Shown here piece after piece: positions 8,426 through 17,454 of a DNA stretch of 64,000 nucleotides. The stretch covers positions 62,001 to 126,000 of the forward strand of contig CAWGJL010000038.1 in NCBI GenBank assembly GCA_963822765.1, read 5' to 3'. Under the pieces are notes generated by a model. It was not told the DNA's origin. It saw nothing but the letters and a program-made list of their open reading frames with translations, and did no database searches. Position 1 is the stretch's first letter. The number at the start of each line of letters is the position of its first letter. The position numbers and the translations under genes are program-made. This stretch comes from Palsa-504 sp963822765. Its GTDB lineage: Bacteria > Actinomycetota > Actinomycetes > Streptosporangiales > Streptosporangiaceae.

Positions 8426-9451
8426 TCAGCGATCGTGCTGCTCGTTGAGGCGGGCCAGGTAGGCGTTGTACGCGGCCAGGTGCTCGTCGTCGTCGACGCT
8501 CTCGCCGGTGTCGGCCGGGGTGGTCTGCGCCGGGACGCCGGGGCTGGCGCCGGCCTGCTGGCGCGGGCCGACCTGCGCGGCGAAGTTCGCCCGGCGGGCG
8601 GTCTCGAGCCAGCCCAGCCCGCCGTCGCTGGCCGTCTCGCGGCTCCAGGCGAAGAACACCGCCAGCGTGGCCGCGAACATCAGGCCGGCTCCGCCGACCC
8701 ACATCACGGCGCCGCCGATGTGCACGTCGGTGAGCGGGCTCGGCGCCCAGCCCGGGCGGTCCTTGGCCAGGAGCGGGAACGGGTTGGAGTTCTCCGAGCC
8801 GAGGACCAGTCCGGTGAAGGCGTCCACCGGCATGGCCAGGAAGAGCAGGAAGAGCCGGGACGGGTAGGAGACCTTCCAGTGGATCGGCTCCCGGCCGATC
8901 AGCGGCAGGAAGTAGAGGTAACCGGAAACCAGGAAGAGCACATGCTCGCCCTCGTGCACGGTGTCGTTGGACAGCACCACGTTCATGAACCCGGTCAGGT
9001 GCGTGCCCACGATCACCCCGACGTAGAGCGCGACGCCGAACGGCGGCCAGGTGATCCACGTCACGACGTGGGAGCGCAGCAGCCTCTTGGTCCACGTGTG
9101 CACCGGGTTCCGGCTGGCGTGCAGCAGCAGCGTGACCGGCTGTCCGACCACGAGCAGCGGCGGCGCCACCATCAGCAGCAGCAGGTGCTGGATCATGTGA
9201 TCCCAGAACAGCACGTCGTCGTAGCTGCCCACGCCGCTCTCGGTCGCGATCACGATCACGGCCAGGCCGCCGAGGAACAGGGCGGTCCGGTACCACGGCC
9301 AGGGCCGGGCCGGATGGCGCCGCCGTACCCGCAGCACGCCCCACAGATAGAGCCCGGCCGCCAGCACGGCAAAGGCGGTCACCACCGGGGCGAACTGCCA
9401 CAGGCTGACGAGTTCGGCCACGGTGACCGGGGGCAGGGCCTGGCTTCCCAT
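8426..9451 (-). CDS. CtaG-like cytochrome c oxidase assembly membrane protein
   Basis: 341 residues from ATG 9451; an earlier ATG 48 codons upstream lacks family sequence. About seven helices. Conserved features of the caa3_CtaG family are WDHMIQHLLLLMVAPPLLV near residue 80, a second histidine group VHEGEHVLFLVSGYLYFLP near 165, and FTGLVLGSENSNPF near 215, which carry likely metal-binding histidines. The family supports copper delivery to haem-copper oxidases. The C-terminal tail is hydrophilic with DDDEHLAAYNAYLARLNEQ, typical for actinobacterial members. No oxidase genes are nearby. The start choice is uncertain. Confidence 0.85.
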   Translation of the reverse strand: MGSQALPPVTVAELVSLWQFAPVVTAFAVLAAGLYLWGVLRVRRRHPARPWPWYRTALFLGGLAVIVIATESGVGSYDDVLFWDHMIQHLLLLMVAPPLLVVGQPVTLLLHASRNPVHTWTKRLLRSHVVTWITWPPFGVALYVGVIVGTHLTGFMNVVLSNDTVHEGEHVLFLVSGYLYFLPLIGREPIHWKVSYPSRLFLLFLAMPVDAFTGLVLGSENSNPFPLLAKDRPGWAPSPLTDVHIGGAVMWVGGAGLMFAATLAVFFAWSRETASDGGLGWLETARRANFAAQVGPRQQAGASPGVPAQTTPADTGESVDDDEHLAAYNAYLARLNEQHDR

Positions 9452-9899
9452 GCCGCCGAGACTACTCGCCCGCCACCACGCCCAGCCGAAGGGCATCCCG
9501 GCCGCGCGCCCACCGCCGCCAGGACCGCGGATCAGCGCGGCACGCGCGACCGGCTGTATGTATCCGGATCGGCGACCTCGCAGCCGGGTATGCATCCCGC
9601 CGCCTGGGCTGTATCGCTGCTCAGAATCCAGCCACCCCCCGCTACCGTCCGATCGGAGCAGCTTAACGTCATCAAATAGAACATGGATGTGACACCCTAA
9701 CGGGTAGAGCCATCAGGATGCCACATCCATGCTGTTTCAGTTTGTGGCCTGCGGGAATAGCGGGATAGCTGGTACGAGTGGTGCCCGCGGGCGCCATCCG
9801 GGGCGAAAGCACTGGACCGACACTGCGGTCGACGGCTAGCCCAGGGCGTGAGCCTGGTGGACGTGAGCCCAGGTCAGGCCTGATTTTCCGAGGTCTGCG
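9452..9899. other. Intergenic region upstream of ctaG-like gene
   Basis: About 450 bases with no credible gene. It should contain the promoter of the ctaG-like gene. Its only clear structure is the inverted repeat listed separately. Confidence 0.5.
9682..9731. repeat. Inverted repeat, hairpin-forming
   Basis: CATGGATGTG at 9682-9691 is matched by its reverse complement CACATCCATG at 9722-9731. Pairing extends inward with two mismatches to about 17 bp per arm, leaving a loop of roughly 16 bases. No T-run follows. It could be a terminator-like stem or a remnant of a small inverted-repeat element. Confidence 0.6.
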
Positions 9900-9986
9900 C
9901 GGAGGGCGTGGGATTCGAACCCACGGTGACGTTGCCGCCACAATGGTTTTCAAGACCATCGCCATCGGCCACTAGGCGAGCCCTCC
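9900..9986 (-). tRNA. tRNA-Ser (anticodon UGA)
   Basis: On the minus strand the cloverleaf runs from GGAGGGC to GCCCTCC plus G. The anticodon stem ATGGT/ACCAT encloses CTTGAAA, anticodon TGA. It has the long variable arm of serine tRNAs and the T-loop GGTTCGAAT. CCA is not encoded. Length is 87 nt. Confidence 0.95.
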
Positions 9987-9999
9987 AATGGCCACCAGC

Positions 10000-11710
10000 C
10001 TACGGTAACCCGGAGCGGGACGTCAGCCGTCGCGGCCAGGCCAGCCCGTCGCCGACCAGCCCGGCCAGGGTCAGGTAGGCGTCGGCCGTCTCGGCGCTGA
10101 GCAACTCGAGGTCGACCTCGGCGCCCTCCTCCAGGTGCGGGTCGTACGGGATCCGGGCCACGGCCCGGCAGCGGGCGGCGAAGTGGTGCTCGAGCCGGTC
10201 CAGGTCGACGGTGCTCTTGCTCCTCGGCCGGATGGTGGACAGCACGACGACGCCGTTGCGGACCAGGTCCCCGCAGTCGTGCGCCTCCAGCCAGTCCAGG
10301 GTGGCGCTGGCGCTGCGCGCGCCGTCGACCGAGGGCGAGCTGACCACCACGATCTGGTCGGCCAGCGCGAGCACGCCCGCCATAGCCGAATGCAGCAGCC
10401 CGGTGCCGCAGTCGGTGAGGCAGATCGAGTAGAAGTGCTCGAGCACCCGCGCCGCGTCGCAGTAGTCCTCCGCGCTGAACGCCACGGACACCCCGGGGTC
10501 GCGATCCGAGGCGAGCACCTCGAGCCGGCTCGGCGCCTGGGTGGTGAACGCCCGGACGTCGGCGTAGCGGCGGACCTGGTCCCGCTCGTTGAGCAGGTCC
10601 CGGACGGTGGCGGCGGTCTCCAGCCGGACCTTGTCCGACAGCGTGCCCCGGTCGGGATTGGCGTCGACCGCGATGACCCGGTCCCCGCGCAGGGTGGCGA
10701 ACGTCGCGCCCAGCCCGACCGCGGTCGTGGTCTTGCCGACGCCGCCCTTGAGGCTGAGCACCGCCACCCGGTGGTGCCCGCCCGCGACCGGGGTCCTGAC
10801 CCGGTTGATGAGGTCCCGGCGGCGCATGTCCGCGGCCGACTCGCCCAGCCGGAGCAGGCCGCCGGTCACCCGGGAGATCCGGTACCGCCAGCCGGACCCG
10901 GCCGCGGACCGTTTTCCGTTCAGCAGCGACTCGGCGGTCAGGCTGTCCGACGTCTCCGCGGGAGCCGCCCGCGACGAGGCGAACGACGGCGGCAGCGACG
11001 ACCCGGCCGGCCGGCTCGGAGAATCCGGCGCCGGGCTGGGGCGCCTGGTCAGTGCGGAACTCCGGCCGCGCGTGCCCGGCCTCAAGCAGCGACTCCATCG
11101 GCGGGATGCCCGCCAGGTCCCGCCCGTAGCCCGGCTCCGGCGCGTAGCCCAGGTACTGGGCGTCCGGTGCGCGCCGCGGGTCCGGCGGATAACCCTGGTC
11201 TGGATAACCCTGGTCCGGGTAGGCCCGGTCCGGGTAGGCCCGGTCCGGGTAGCCCCGGTCCGGCTGGAAGCCCGGGTCCGGCGGATAGCCCGAGGCCGGC
11301 TCGTACCAGCCCTCGTGCGGGTACCCCAGGTCATGCGCGTAGCCCGAGTCCGGCGCGTACCCGGGTCCGGCCGGATACCCCGCGCGGTCCGGCGGGAGCG
11401 GAGCATACCCCGGTCCGCTCGGATACTCCGGTTCCGGCGGATACCCCAGCGCCTCGGGATAACCCGGCCCCTCGGGATAACCCGGCCGCCCGGGATAACC
11501 GGGATACCCCGGGTACCCGGGATGGCCCTCGTCCGCGGCGTCGAACGCCGGCTGCGGGTCGCCGCCGGCCGGCTCGGATTGCTCCTCCCAGCCAAACCAC
11601 GAGGCGTCAGGCTCGCCGCGCCACTCGCGGCCGAACGTCCCGGACTCGGCGCCGGCGTCGTCGTCCGCGCCGTCGCTGAATATCCGGGGCGTATCGTTAT
11701 TCGTCGTCAC
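10000..11710 (-). CDS. ParA/MinD-like ATPase with Gly-Tyr-Pro repeat N-terminus (EspI-like), frameshifted
   Basis: The GTG at 11710 follows AAGGGGGG by seven bases. The first 230 residues are disordered and built of PGYP-type repeats (GHPGYPGYPGYPGRPGYP, later YPDRAYPDRAYPDQGYPDQ). Near 11000 the frame breaks by one base; the other frame then carries the ATPase: Walker A HHRVAVLSLKGGVGKTTTA, RVIAVDANPDRGTLSDK, and SICLTDCGTGLLHSA. This architecture matches the MinD-like proteins with proline-rich heads found beside type VII secretion systems (EspI type), though no ESX genes are here. The break lies in a GGCCGGCC-rich run, so an assembly indel is likely. Joined length is about 570 residues. 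Confidence 0.75.
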
Positions 11711-11894
11711 GGGTCGTCCCCCCTTGGTCCTCATGGGTAGGCGCATGCGGGCGGGGTTCGTCCATCAATCCGAGCGTAAGACAAACTTCGCGTAATTTCG
11801 ATACCCAGTGCACATGTTTGGTGGCTCTGAGTGGTTATTCTCGGCGCGTGCGAAACTGGGCGGCACAATGAGGTGACAGGCAAAGGAGAGGCAC
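11711..11894. promoter_or_regulatory. Divergent promoter region
   Basis: This 180-base spacer separates the ParA-like gene from the oxidoreductase gene, and both read outward. It is locally AT-richer (for example AAACTTCGCGTAATTTCG near 11785). No exact promoter boxes are claimed. Confidence 0.4.
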
Positions 11895-12875
11895 ATGCGC
11901 GCCGTGGTCATCACCGAGCCCGGTGAGCCCGAGGTCATGCAGTGGCTGGACGTGCCCGACCCGGTTGCGGGTCCCGGCGACGTGGTCATCGACGTCGCCG
12001 CCGCCGGGGTCAACCGGGCCGACCTGATGCAGCGGCAGGGGCTCTACCCGCCGCCGCCGGGCGCGCCGCCGTATCCGGGCCTGGAGGTCTCGGGCCGGGT
12101 CCGGGCCGTCGGCGAGCAGGTCACGAGCTGGCGGCCGGGCGACGAGGTGTGCGCGCTCCTGGCCGGCGGCGGCTACGCCGAGCAGGTCGTGGTGCCCGCG
12201 GGCCAGCTCCTGCCCGTCCCCGCGCCGGTGGACACCATCATCGCGGCCGCGTTCCCCGAGACCGCGTGCACCGTGTACGCCAACGTGTTCCAGGTCGCCG
12301 GGCTGGCCGCGGGCGAGATGCTGCTGGTGCACGGGGGCAGCAGCGGGATCGGCACCATGGCCATCCAGCTGGCCAAGGCGTTCGGCGCCCGGGTGGCCTG
12401 CACCGCCGGGACGCCGGAGAAGCTGGCCCGCTGCCGCGAGCTCGGCGCCGACGTGGCCGTCAACTACCGGACCGAGGACTTCGTGGCCGCGGTCAAGAAG
12501 GCCACCGGCGGCGCGGGCGCCGACGTCATCCTGGACATCATGGGCGCGAGCTACCTGGCCCGGAACCTGGCCGCGCTGGCCGTCAACGGGCGCCTGGTGG
12601 TCATCGGCCGCCAGGGCGGCAGCCGCGCCGAGCTCGACCTCGGCGTGCTGCAGGTCAAGCGGGCCAGCCTGTACGCCACCACGCTGCGCGCCCGGCCGGC
12701 CCACGAGAAGGCCGCCGTCGTCCAGGCGGTCCGGGAGCACGTCTGGCCGCTCATCGACGCCGGACAGGTCGAGGCGGTGGTCGACCGGGAGCTGCCCATG
12801 TCGCAGGCGGCCCAGGCGCACCGGGCGCTGGCCGCCAGCGACCACGTGGGCAAGATCTTGCTGCTGCCTACCTGA
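11895..12875 (+). CDS. NAD(P)H quinone oxidoreductase, PIG3/zeta-crystallin type
   Basis: 326 residues with AAAGGAGAGG just upstream of the ATG. The medium-chain dehydrogenase/reductase fold is clear: AAAGVNRADLMQRQGLYPPP in the catalytic domain, GLEVSGRV, then the nucleotide-binding LLVHGGSSGIGTMAIQLAK near residue 145. No zinc-ligand cysteines are seen, as expected for the quinone-reductase subfamily. The motif LQVKRASLYATTLRARP fits PIG3-like members. It reduces quinones or similar electrophiles with NADPH in the cytosol. It is followed by bpa on the same strand. Confidence 0.9.
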   Translation: MRAVVITEPGEPEVMQWLDVPDPVAGPGDVVIDVAAAGVNRADLMQRQGLYPPPPGAPPYPGLEVSGRVRAVGEQVTSWRPGDEVCALLAGGGYAEQVVVPAGQLLPVPAPVDTIIAAAFPETACTVYANVFQVAGLAAGEMLLVHGGSSGIGTMAIQLAKAFGARVACTAGTPEKLARCRELGADVAVNYRTEDFVAAVKKATGGAGADVILDIMGASYLARNLAALAVNGRLVVIGRQGGSRAELDLGVLQVKRASLYATTLRARPAHEKAAVVQAVREHVWPLIDAGQVEAVVDRELPMSQAAQAHRALAASDHVGKILLLPT

Positions 12876-12918
12876 CCCCGTGGTCCGAAGTGGCCGGCCG
12901 GGGGGACAGACTAGGGGG

Positions 12919-13452
12919 ATGAGCAACCCTGAAATACAAGAGCACCCCCAGGTCCTCGTGGTGGGTCCGGACGGTATTGCCAGGTCAGAGGACCCCCAGG
13001 AGGAGAGCAGCGAGCGCCCGGTCACCGAGATGGTCGAGCAGCCGGCCAAGGTCATGCGGATCGGCAGCATGATCAGGCAGCTGCTCGAGGAGGTCAGGGC
13101 GGCCCCGCTGGACGAGAAGAGCCGGGCCCGGCTGAAGGCGATCCACGAGAGCTCGATCAAGGAGCTCGAAGACGGGCTCGCGCCCGAGCTGGTCAGCGAG
13201 CTGGAACGGCTGTCGCTGCCGTTCACCGAGGAGGAGCTGCCCAGCGAGAGCGAGCTCCGGGTCGCGCAGGCCCAGCTGGTCGGCTGGCTGGAGGGCCTGT
13301 TCCACGGCATCCAGACCACCCTGTTCGCCCAGCAGATGGCGGCGCGGGCGCAGCTCGAGCAGATGCGCCGGGCACTGCCGCCAGGCATGATGCCGGCACC
13401 GCCGGGTGGCGACCAGGAGCCGTCGCGTCCAGGCTCGGGTCCGTACCTTTAA
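12919..13452 (+). CDS. bpa: Bacterial proteasome activator Bpa
   Basis: 177 residues from ATG 12919 (purine-rich GGGGGACAGA upstream). This is the DUF2587 family that forms a dodecameric ring, docks on the 20S proteasome and feeds it unfolded proteins without ATP. Helical core: KVMRIGSMIRQLLEEVRAAP, ARLKAIHESSIKELEDGLAP, LPFTEEELPSESELRVAQAQ and GWLEGLFHGIQTTLFAQQM. The tail is disordered and ends SGPYL, which corresponds to the C-terminal GQYL docking motif of the mycobacterial protein. The presence of Bpa implies that the organism encodes a 20S proteasome elsewhere. Confidence 0.95.
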   Translation: MSNPEIQEHPQVLVVGPDGIARSEDPQEESSERPVTEMVEQPAKVMRIGSMIRQLLEEVRAAPLDEKSRARLKAIHESSIKELEDGLAPELVSELERLSLPFTEEELPSESELRVAQAQLVGWLEGLFHGIQTTLFAQQMAARAQLEQMRRALPPGMMPAPPGGDQEPSRPGSGPYL

Positions 13453-13488
13453 AACCAATTTAGTCCGAACGAACCGGGGTTCGTGTGG

Positions 13489-14400
13489 TCAGGGACGCCC
13501 GAAGCGCAGCCGTCCCAGCCACGCCGCGGCCTCGGCGAACTCGGTGTCGGAGGTGCCCGGCCGGACCTGGGTGGCGCCGCCGTCGCAGCGGGCGTAGCTG
13601 CCCAGGAAGCGCACGTCGCCGCAGACCCGGCGCAGCCCCATCAGCGCCTCGCCGACCCGTGCGTCGTCCACGTGCCCTTCGCAGTCGATGAAGAAGTAGT
13701 ACTGGCCGAGCCGGTCGCCGGTCGGGCGGGACTGGATCGTGGTCAGGTTGATGCCGCGCACCGCGAACTCGGTGAGGATCTCCAGCAGCGCGCCGGGGTG
13801 ATCCTCGGCCAGGAACGCGGCCACCGAGGTCCGGTCCGTCCCGGTCCGGCCCGGCAGCGGGCCGCGCGCCGCCACCACGACGAACCGGGTCACGGCGTTG
13901 GACCGGTCGTGCACGTCGGGCACCATGACCTGCAGCCCGTACCGGTCGGCGGCGAACGCGCCGGCCAGGGCCGCGTCGAGCTGGCCGTCGGCGGCCTGCC
14001 GCGCCGCCTCGGCGTTCGACGCGACCGGCACCCACTCCGCGTCGGGCAGGTTGGCCGCCAGCCAGCCCCGGCACTGCGGCATGGCCTGCGGGTGACCGCC
14101 CACCCGCTTGACGTCGCCGAGCGCGGTGCCAGCCCGGCCGAGCAGCGCGAACGCCACCGGGACCTGCAGCTCGGCCACGATGACCAGGTCGTTCCCGGCG
14201 GCCAGGTCGTCCAGGGTGGCGGTCACGACGCCCTCGACCGAACTCTCGATGGGCACCACGGCCCGGTCCGCCGTCCCGGTCCGGACCGCGGCGAGCGCGG
14301 CCTGGATGGTCGGGCACGAGAGCGGCTCGGCGCCGGGATCGACGGCACGCAGCGCCGCCTCGGAGAAGGTGCCCTCGGGCCCCAGGTAGGCAACTGGCAT
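13489..14400 (-). CDS. pheA: Prephenate dehydratase
   Basis: 303 residues. It converts prephenate to phenylpyruvate in phenylalanine synthesis. The catalytic domain starts MPVAYLGPEGTFSEAALR, with VVPIESSVEGVV near residue 55 and SNAVTRFVVV near 175. The C-terminal ACT domain (AAFLAEDHPGALLEILTEF, then GINLTTIQSRPTG) is the phenylalanine-sensing regulator. The start could also lie four codons upstream at another ATG; neither has a strong ribosome-binding site. It follows the mannosyltransferase gene by 23 bases on the same strand. Confidence 0.95.
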   Translation of the reverse strand: MPVAYLGPEGTFSEAALRAVDPGAEPLSCPTIQAALAAVRTGTADRAVVPIESSVEGVVTATLDDLAAGNDLVIVAELQVPVAFALLGRAGTALGDVKRVGGHPQAMPQCRGWLAANLPDAEWVPVASNAEAARQAADGQLDAALAGAFAADRYGLQVMVPDVHDRSNAVTRFVVVAARGPLPGRTGTDRTSVAAFLAEDHPGALLEILTEFAVRGINLTTIQSRPTGDRLGQYYFFIDCEGHVDDARVGEALMGLRRVCGDVRFLGSYARCDGGATQVRPGTSDTEFAEAAAWLGRLRFGRP

Positions 14401-14423
14401 AGCCCACATCATGCCAGCCCGGG

Positions 14424-15750
14424 CTAGCCGCCCGGGACGTGCTCGGCGGGAGGCAGGAGCCAGGCCAGGATCACGATGAGCCCGAGGGCGGCGAGCCCGA
14501 AGCCGTCCTGGACGACCCGGGCGGCCAGGACCGGCACGGCCGGCTGCCCGAGCAGGGACTGCCCCCACCAGGGGATGGTGAGCGCGAAGTACACCGCGGT
14601 GCCCGCGGCCAGGACGACCCGGCTCCGGGCCCGCCCGTCGGCCAGGATCGCGCCGATGACCAGGACCACGACCACGTAGTGGTGGATCCAGGAGACCGGC
14701 GAGGCCAGCACGCCGACCAGCGCGGTGACGGCCAGGGCCTCCGGCTCCCGGGCCTGGCGGGCCAGCCGCCGGACCGCCGCGAATCCGGCCACCGCGACGA
14801 CGCCCGCGACCACAATCCAGAGCACGCCGGGCAGGCCGGGAAGCCGCCGCCGCAGGCGGCCAAGGCAGCCCCGCCGCCGCAGGCGGCCAAGGCGGCAAGG
14901 CGCGCAGCAACAGGCCGCGCAGCGACTGATCGGAGGTGCCTGAGTTGAGCCCGAGGCGGCCGGGATCGAAGATCGCGCTGGTCCAGTACGTCACCGAGTC
15001 CCGCGGCAGCAGCAGCCAGGCGCCGAGCGTCACGGCCAGCGCCACCAGCGCCGCGGTCAGCGCCGCGCGCCGCCGGCCGGACAGCCACAGGTACACCACG
15101 AACACCCCGGGCACCAGCTTGACCGCGGTGGCCACGCCGACCAGGACGCCGCGCGGCCACCGCGGCTCGCGGGCCGCGCAGTCCGCCACGGCCAGGGCCA
15201 GCAGCACCAGGTCGACCTGGCCGAACCGCATCTCGTCGCGCACCGGGAACAGGTACGCGCAGGCCGCGAACGCGATCGCGAAGACCGCCGGGCGCAGCCG
15301 CCCGGCGCGGCGCAGCAGCGGCGCGAACGCGTACCAGATGACCACGGCCAGCGGGACGTAGACGAACGGGACCCAGGCCAGCTGCGCGGCCGGCCAGGGC
15401 AGCAGGGCCAGCGGCACCGCGAACAGCGCGGCCGCGGGCGGGTAGGTGAACGGGAGCAGCTGCGGCGGCTGGGTGAGCATGGTGTACAGCGGCTGGCCGC
15501 GCAGCACGCTCAGGCCGCCGGTCCGGTAGACGTCGAGGTCGACCAGCCGCTGGTCGGGCGGACCGGTCAGGTAGCCGCGCACCAGCGGGGCGACGGCGGC
15601 CAGCGCCGCGACCCAGGCCAGCACGCCGAGGCCCATCGCAGCCCACGGCGGCAGCCCGGCCAGACACCCGCCTAGTCGCCCGGCCGCCCGGCGAGGCCAG
15701 GCCGGACGCCCAGCCCCGGCCAGGTCCCGGACCCCGGCCGCGGTGCTCAC
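14424..15750 (-). CDS. GT87-type polyprenol-phosphate mannosyltransferase (DUF2029), frameshifted
   Basis: The GTG at 15750 overlaps the stop of the preceding gene (GTGA), with GAAGG upstream. The protein has many hydrophobic helices and the family signatures VDLDVYRTGGLSVLRGQPLY and LPFTYPPAAALFAVPLALL near residues 55-90, with RDEMRFGQVDLVLLAL near 150. This GT-C group includes PimE-like alpha-mannosyltransferases that use polyprenyl-phosphate mannose outside the membrane. After about residue 295 the frame breaks inside a duplicated 27-base GC-rich unit (14844-14897) and resumes as LWIVVAGVVAVAGFAAVRR and PVSWIHHYVVVVLVIGAIL to 14424. Sequencing error or true break; joined length about 440. 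Confidence 0.75.
14844..14897. repeat. 27-bp imperfect tandem duplication
   Basis: The segment GCAGGCGGCCAAGGC occurs at 14852-14866 and again at 14879-14893 (period 27), each preceded by CCGCCGCC. It lies inside the mannosyltransferase gene exactly where the reading frame breaks, adding nine residues rich in Pro and Ala. Confidence 0.7.
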
Positions 15751-17345
15751 TGCGCCTTCGTAACAGTGAGCCTCGAACCAATGATCCCCTTCGGCACCAC
15801 CCGCCCCGGCCGTCGCGAGCGCACCATCAGGACCGCCAGCAACACAGTCGCTGCGGCCAGCACGGCCGGGGTCACGCCGTGCCTGACCGCCGGCTGCAGC
15901 CAGGAGAGCCCGCGGGGCAGCGTCGCGTCCGCCTGGCGGGCGGGCAGGTAGCCGAACCCGAGCGCCGTGGTCCGCGCCAGCAGGAGCCACCCGGCCCCCT
16001 CCGCGGCGGTGGTTCCCCAGGCCACCAGCGGCAGCAACGCCCAGGCCAGCGCGTCGTACCAGGGCAGCACGTACGGCCAGGCGAAGAGCCACGCCAGCAC
16101 CACCGCGAACGCCAGCGTGGCACCCCGCTCCGCCATCCCGCCGCCCGGATCCGCCACCGCAGCGCCCGGGTCCGCCGCGCCGGGCAGGCCGCGGACGAGC
16201 AGTACGGCGAGCACGACCGCGAGTACCACCGCGCCGGCCCTGATCACGTCGGTGGCGGCCGCCCCCGCCACGACCAGGTGGACGCCGCTGCGGATCACCC
16301 GCCAGGGGGACCCGATCGAGACCAGGTCGCTTTCCTGCGACAGCTGGTGCCACATGGCCGGCCCGCCGATGGCCAGCGCCGTGCCCGCCGTGACCGCGAA
16401 CCCGGCCGCCAGCGCGGCCAGCGGCAGCTCGAACCGGCGTCCGGCGGACCGCAGGCGGATCACCAGCGCAGCGGCCAGCCCCAGCCCGGCCAGCAGGTCG
16501 GAGACCTTGACCGCGAACCCGAGCCCGACGAGCGCCCCGGCCAGCGCCGCCCGGATGAGCGAAGGCCCTGGCGCACGCTCCCCGGACCACGGCCCGAACA
16601 GCACCGCGACCGCGGCCACCGCGAAGACGACCGCCTGCCCGTCGACGTGCGCGCCCGCGATGAGCAGCTGCAGCAGCAGCGGATTGGCCGCCCAGAGCAG
16701 GGCGGCGCGCAGCTGGCGGGCCGGGTCGCGGCGCGTCATGCGGTGCAGCAGCAGGGCAGTGCCCGCGAAGGCGGCCAGGTTGGCCAGGCCGAGCACGAAC
16801 ACGGTGAGCCGCGCCGAGGTGCCGCCGATCAGCGCGGCCAGCCCTTGCACCCCGGTGGCGAGCGGCCCGTAGACCGAGGGGGCGGTGAACCAGTCCTGCA
16901 CGGCCCGCGCGACCGGGTCGCCGAGCGCGGCCAGCTGGGCCGGCGTGGTCGTGTACGGGTTGTGCCCGGTGACCAGCATCCGCCCGTAGGCGGCGTAGCT
17001 CAGCTGGTCCGAGGAGCCGAACGGCGGCACCAGGATCAGCGCGACCGCGGCCAGCAGCCCGGCCAGCAGGACGGCCCGGGCCGGGACCGACCAGCCGCCG
17101 CGCACCGCCCGCAGCGCGAGGACCAGCCCGAGCGCACCGGCCGCCAGCGCGGCGGCGGTGAGCCCGACCGTCAGGTAGGGCGACGGGTGCGCGGCGAACG
17201 CCCACGGCGGCTGGCCGGCCCGGCCGGGCAGCACCGGCTCCATGACCGAGGGCCCGGTCACCCCGACCGCTACCGTAAGCCCGACGCTGACCCCCATGGC
17301 CGCCAGGCCCGCGCGCGGTGCTAGCGCGTCCGCCGGCAACGACAT
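15747..17345 (-). CDS. MptB-like alpha-(1->6)-mannosyltransferase
   Basis: 532 residues if started at ATG 17345; an ATG 14 codons upstream and one 16 codons downstream are also possible. It is a multi-helix GT-C protein. The early loop has PFGSSDQLSYAAYGRMLVTG followed by HNPYTTTP, the acidic/YAAxGRM signature of polyprenol-phosphomannose-dependent enzymes of the MptA/MptB family, which build mannan backbones in lipoglycans. ALLWAANPLLLQLLIAGAHV and WLFAWPYVLPWYDALAW are further family features. Its stop overlaps the start of the GT87 gene, so the two are coupled. A second, longer paralogue lies at 37.1 kb. Confidence 0.85.
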   Translation of the reverse strand: MSLPADALAPRAGLAAMGVSVGLTVAVGVTGPSVMEPVLPGRAGQPPWAFAAHPSPYLTVGLTAAALAAGALGLVLALRAVRGGWSVPARAVLLAGLLAAVALILVPPFGSSDQLSYAAYGRMLVTGHNPYTTTPAQLAALGDPVARAVQDWFTAPSVYGPLATGVQGLAALIGGTSARLTVFVLGLANLAAFAGTALLLHRMTRRDPARQLRAALLWAANPLLLQLLIAGAHVDGQAVVFAVAAVAVLFGPWSGERAPGPSLIRAALAGALVGLGFAVKVSDLLAGLGLAAALVIRLRSAGRRFELPLAALAAGFAVTAGTALAIGGPAMWHQLSQESDLVSIGSPWRVIRSGVHLVVAGAAATDVIRAGAVVLAVVLAVLLVRGLPGAADPGAAVADPGGGMAERGATLAFAVVLAWLFAWPYVLPWYDALAWALLPLVAWGTTAAEGAGWLLLARTTALGFGYLPARQADATLPRGLSWLQPAVRHGVTPAVLAAATVLLAVLMVRSRRPGRVVPKGIIGSRLTVTKAQ

Positions 17346-17396
17346 GGTTGTGGCAATGATGTCGTCAGGGCAACATGATTGCGGCAATCATGTCGT
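17342..17396. promoter_or_regulatory. Two tandem operator-like sites
   Basis: Two 24-base copies of ACATGNTTGNGGCAATNATGTCGT lie at 17342-17365 and 17373-17396, spaced 31 bases apart and differing at three positions. The second contains the palindrome CATGATTG-CGG-CAATCATG. They sit at and just before the start of the MptB-like gene, so a dimeric repressor binding here could block its translation or transcription. Function is inferred. Confidence 0.5.
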
Positions 17397-17454
17397 TGGG
17401 AGGCGCGCCGGGGCCGGGCTGGACCTGCCTCGCGGGGCGCGCTTCGGCTCATGG

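Noticed and set aside
11270..11530. CRISPR or tandem DNA repeat array
   Set aside because: The repeating pattern is coding: it encodes the PGYP-type repeats of the ParA-like protein, with unequal spacing and no spacers.
13489..17205. A single 1238-residue minus-strand protein
   Set aside because: It is the frame of pheA running through the GT87 gene and the shadow of the MptB-like gene. pheA has its own start at 14400 and GT87 its own at 15750.
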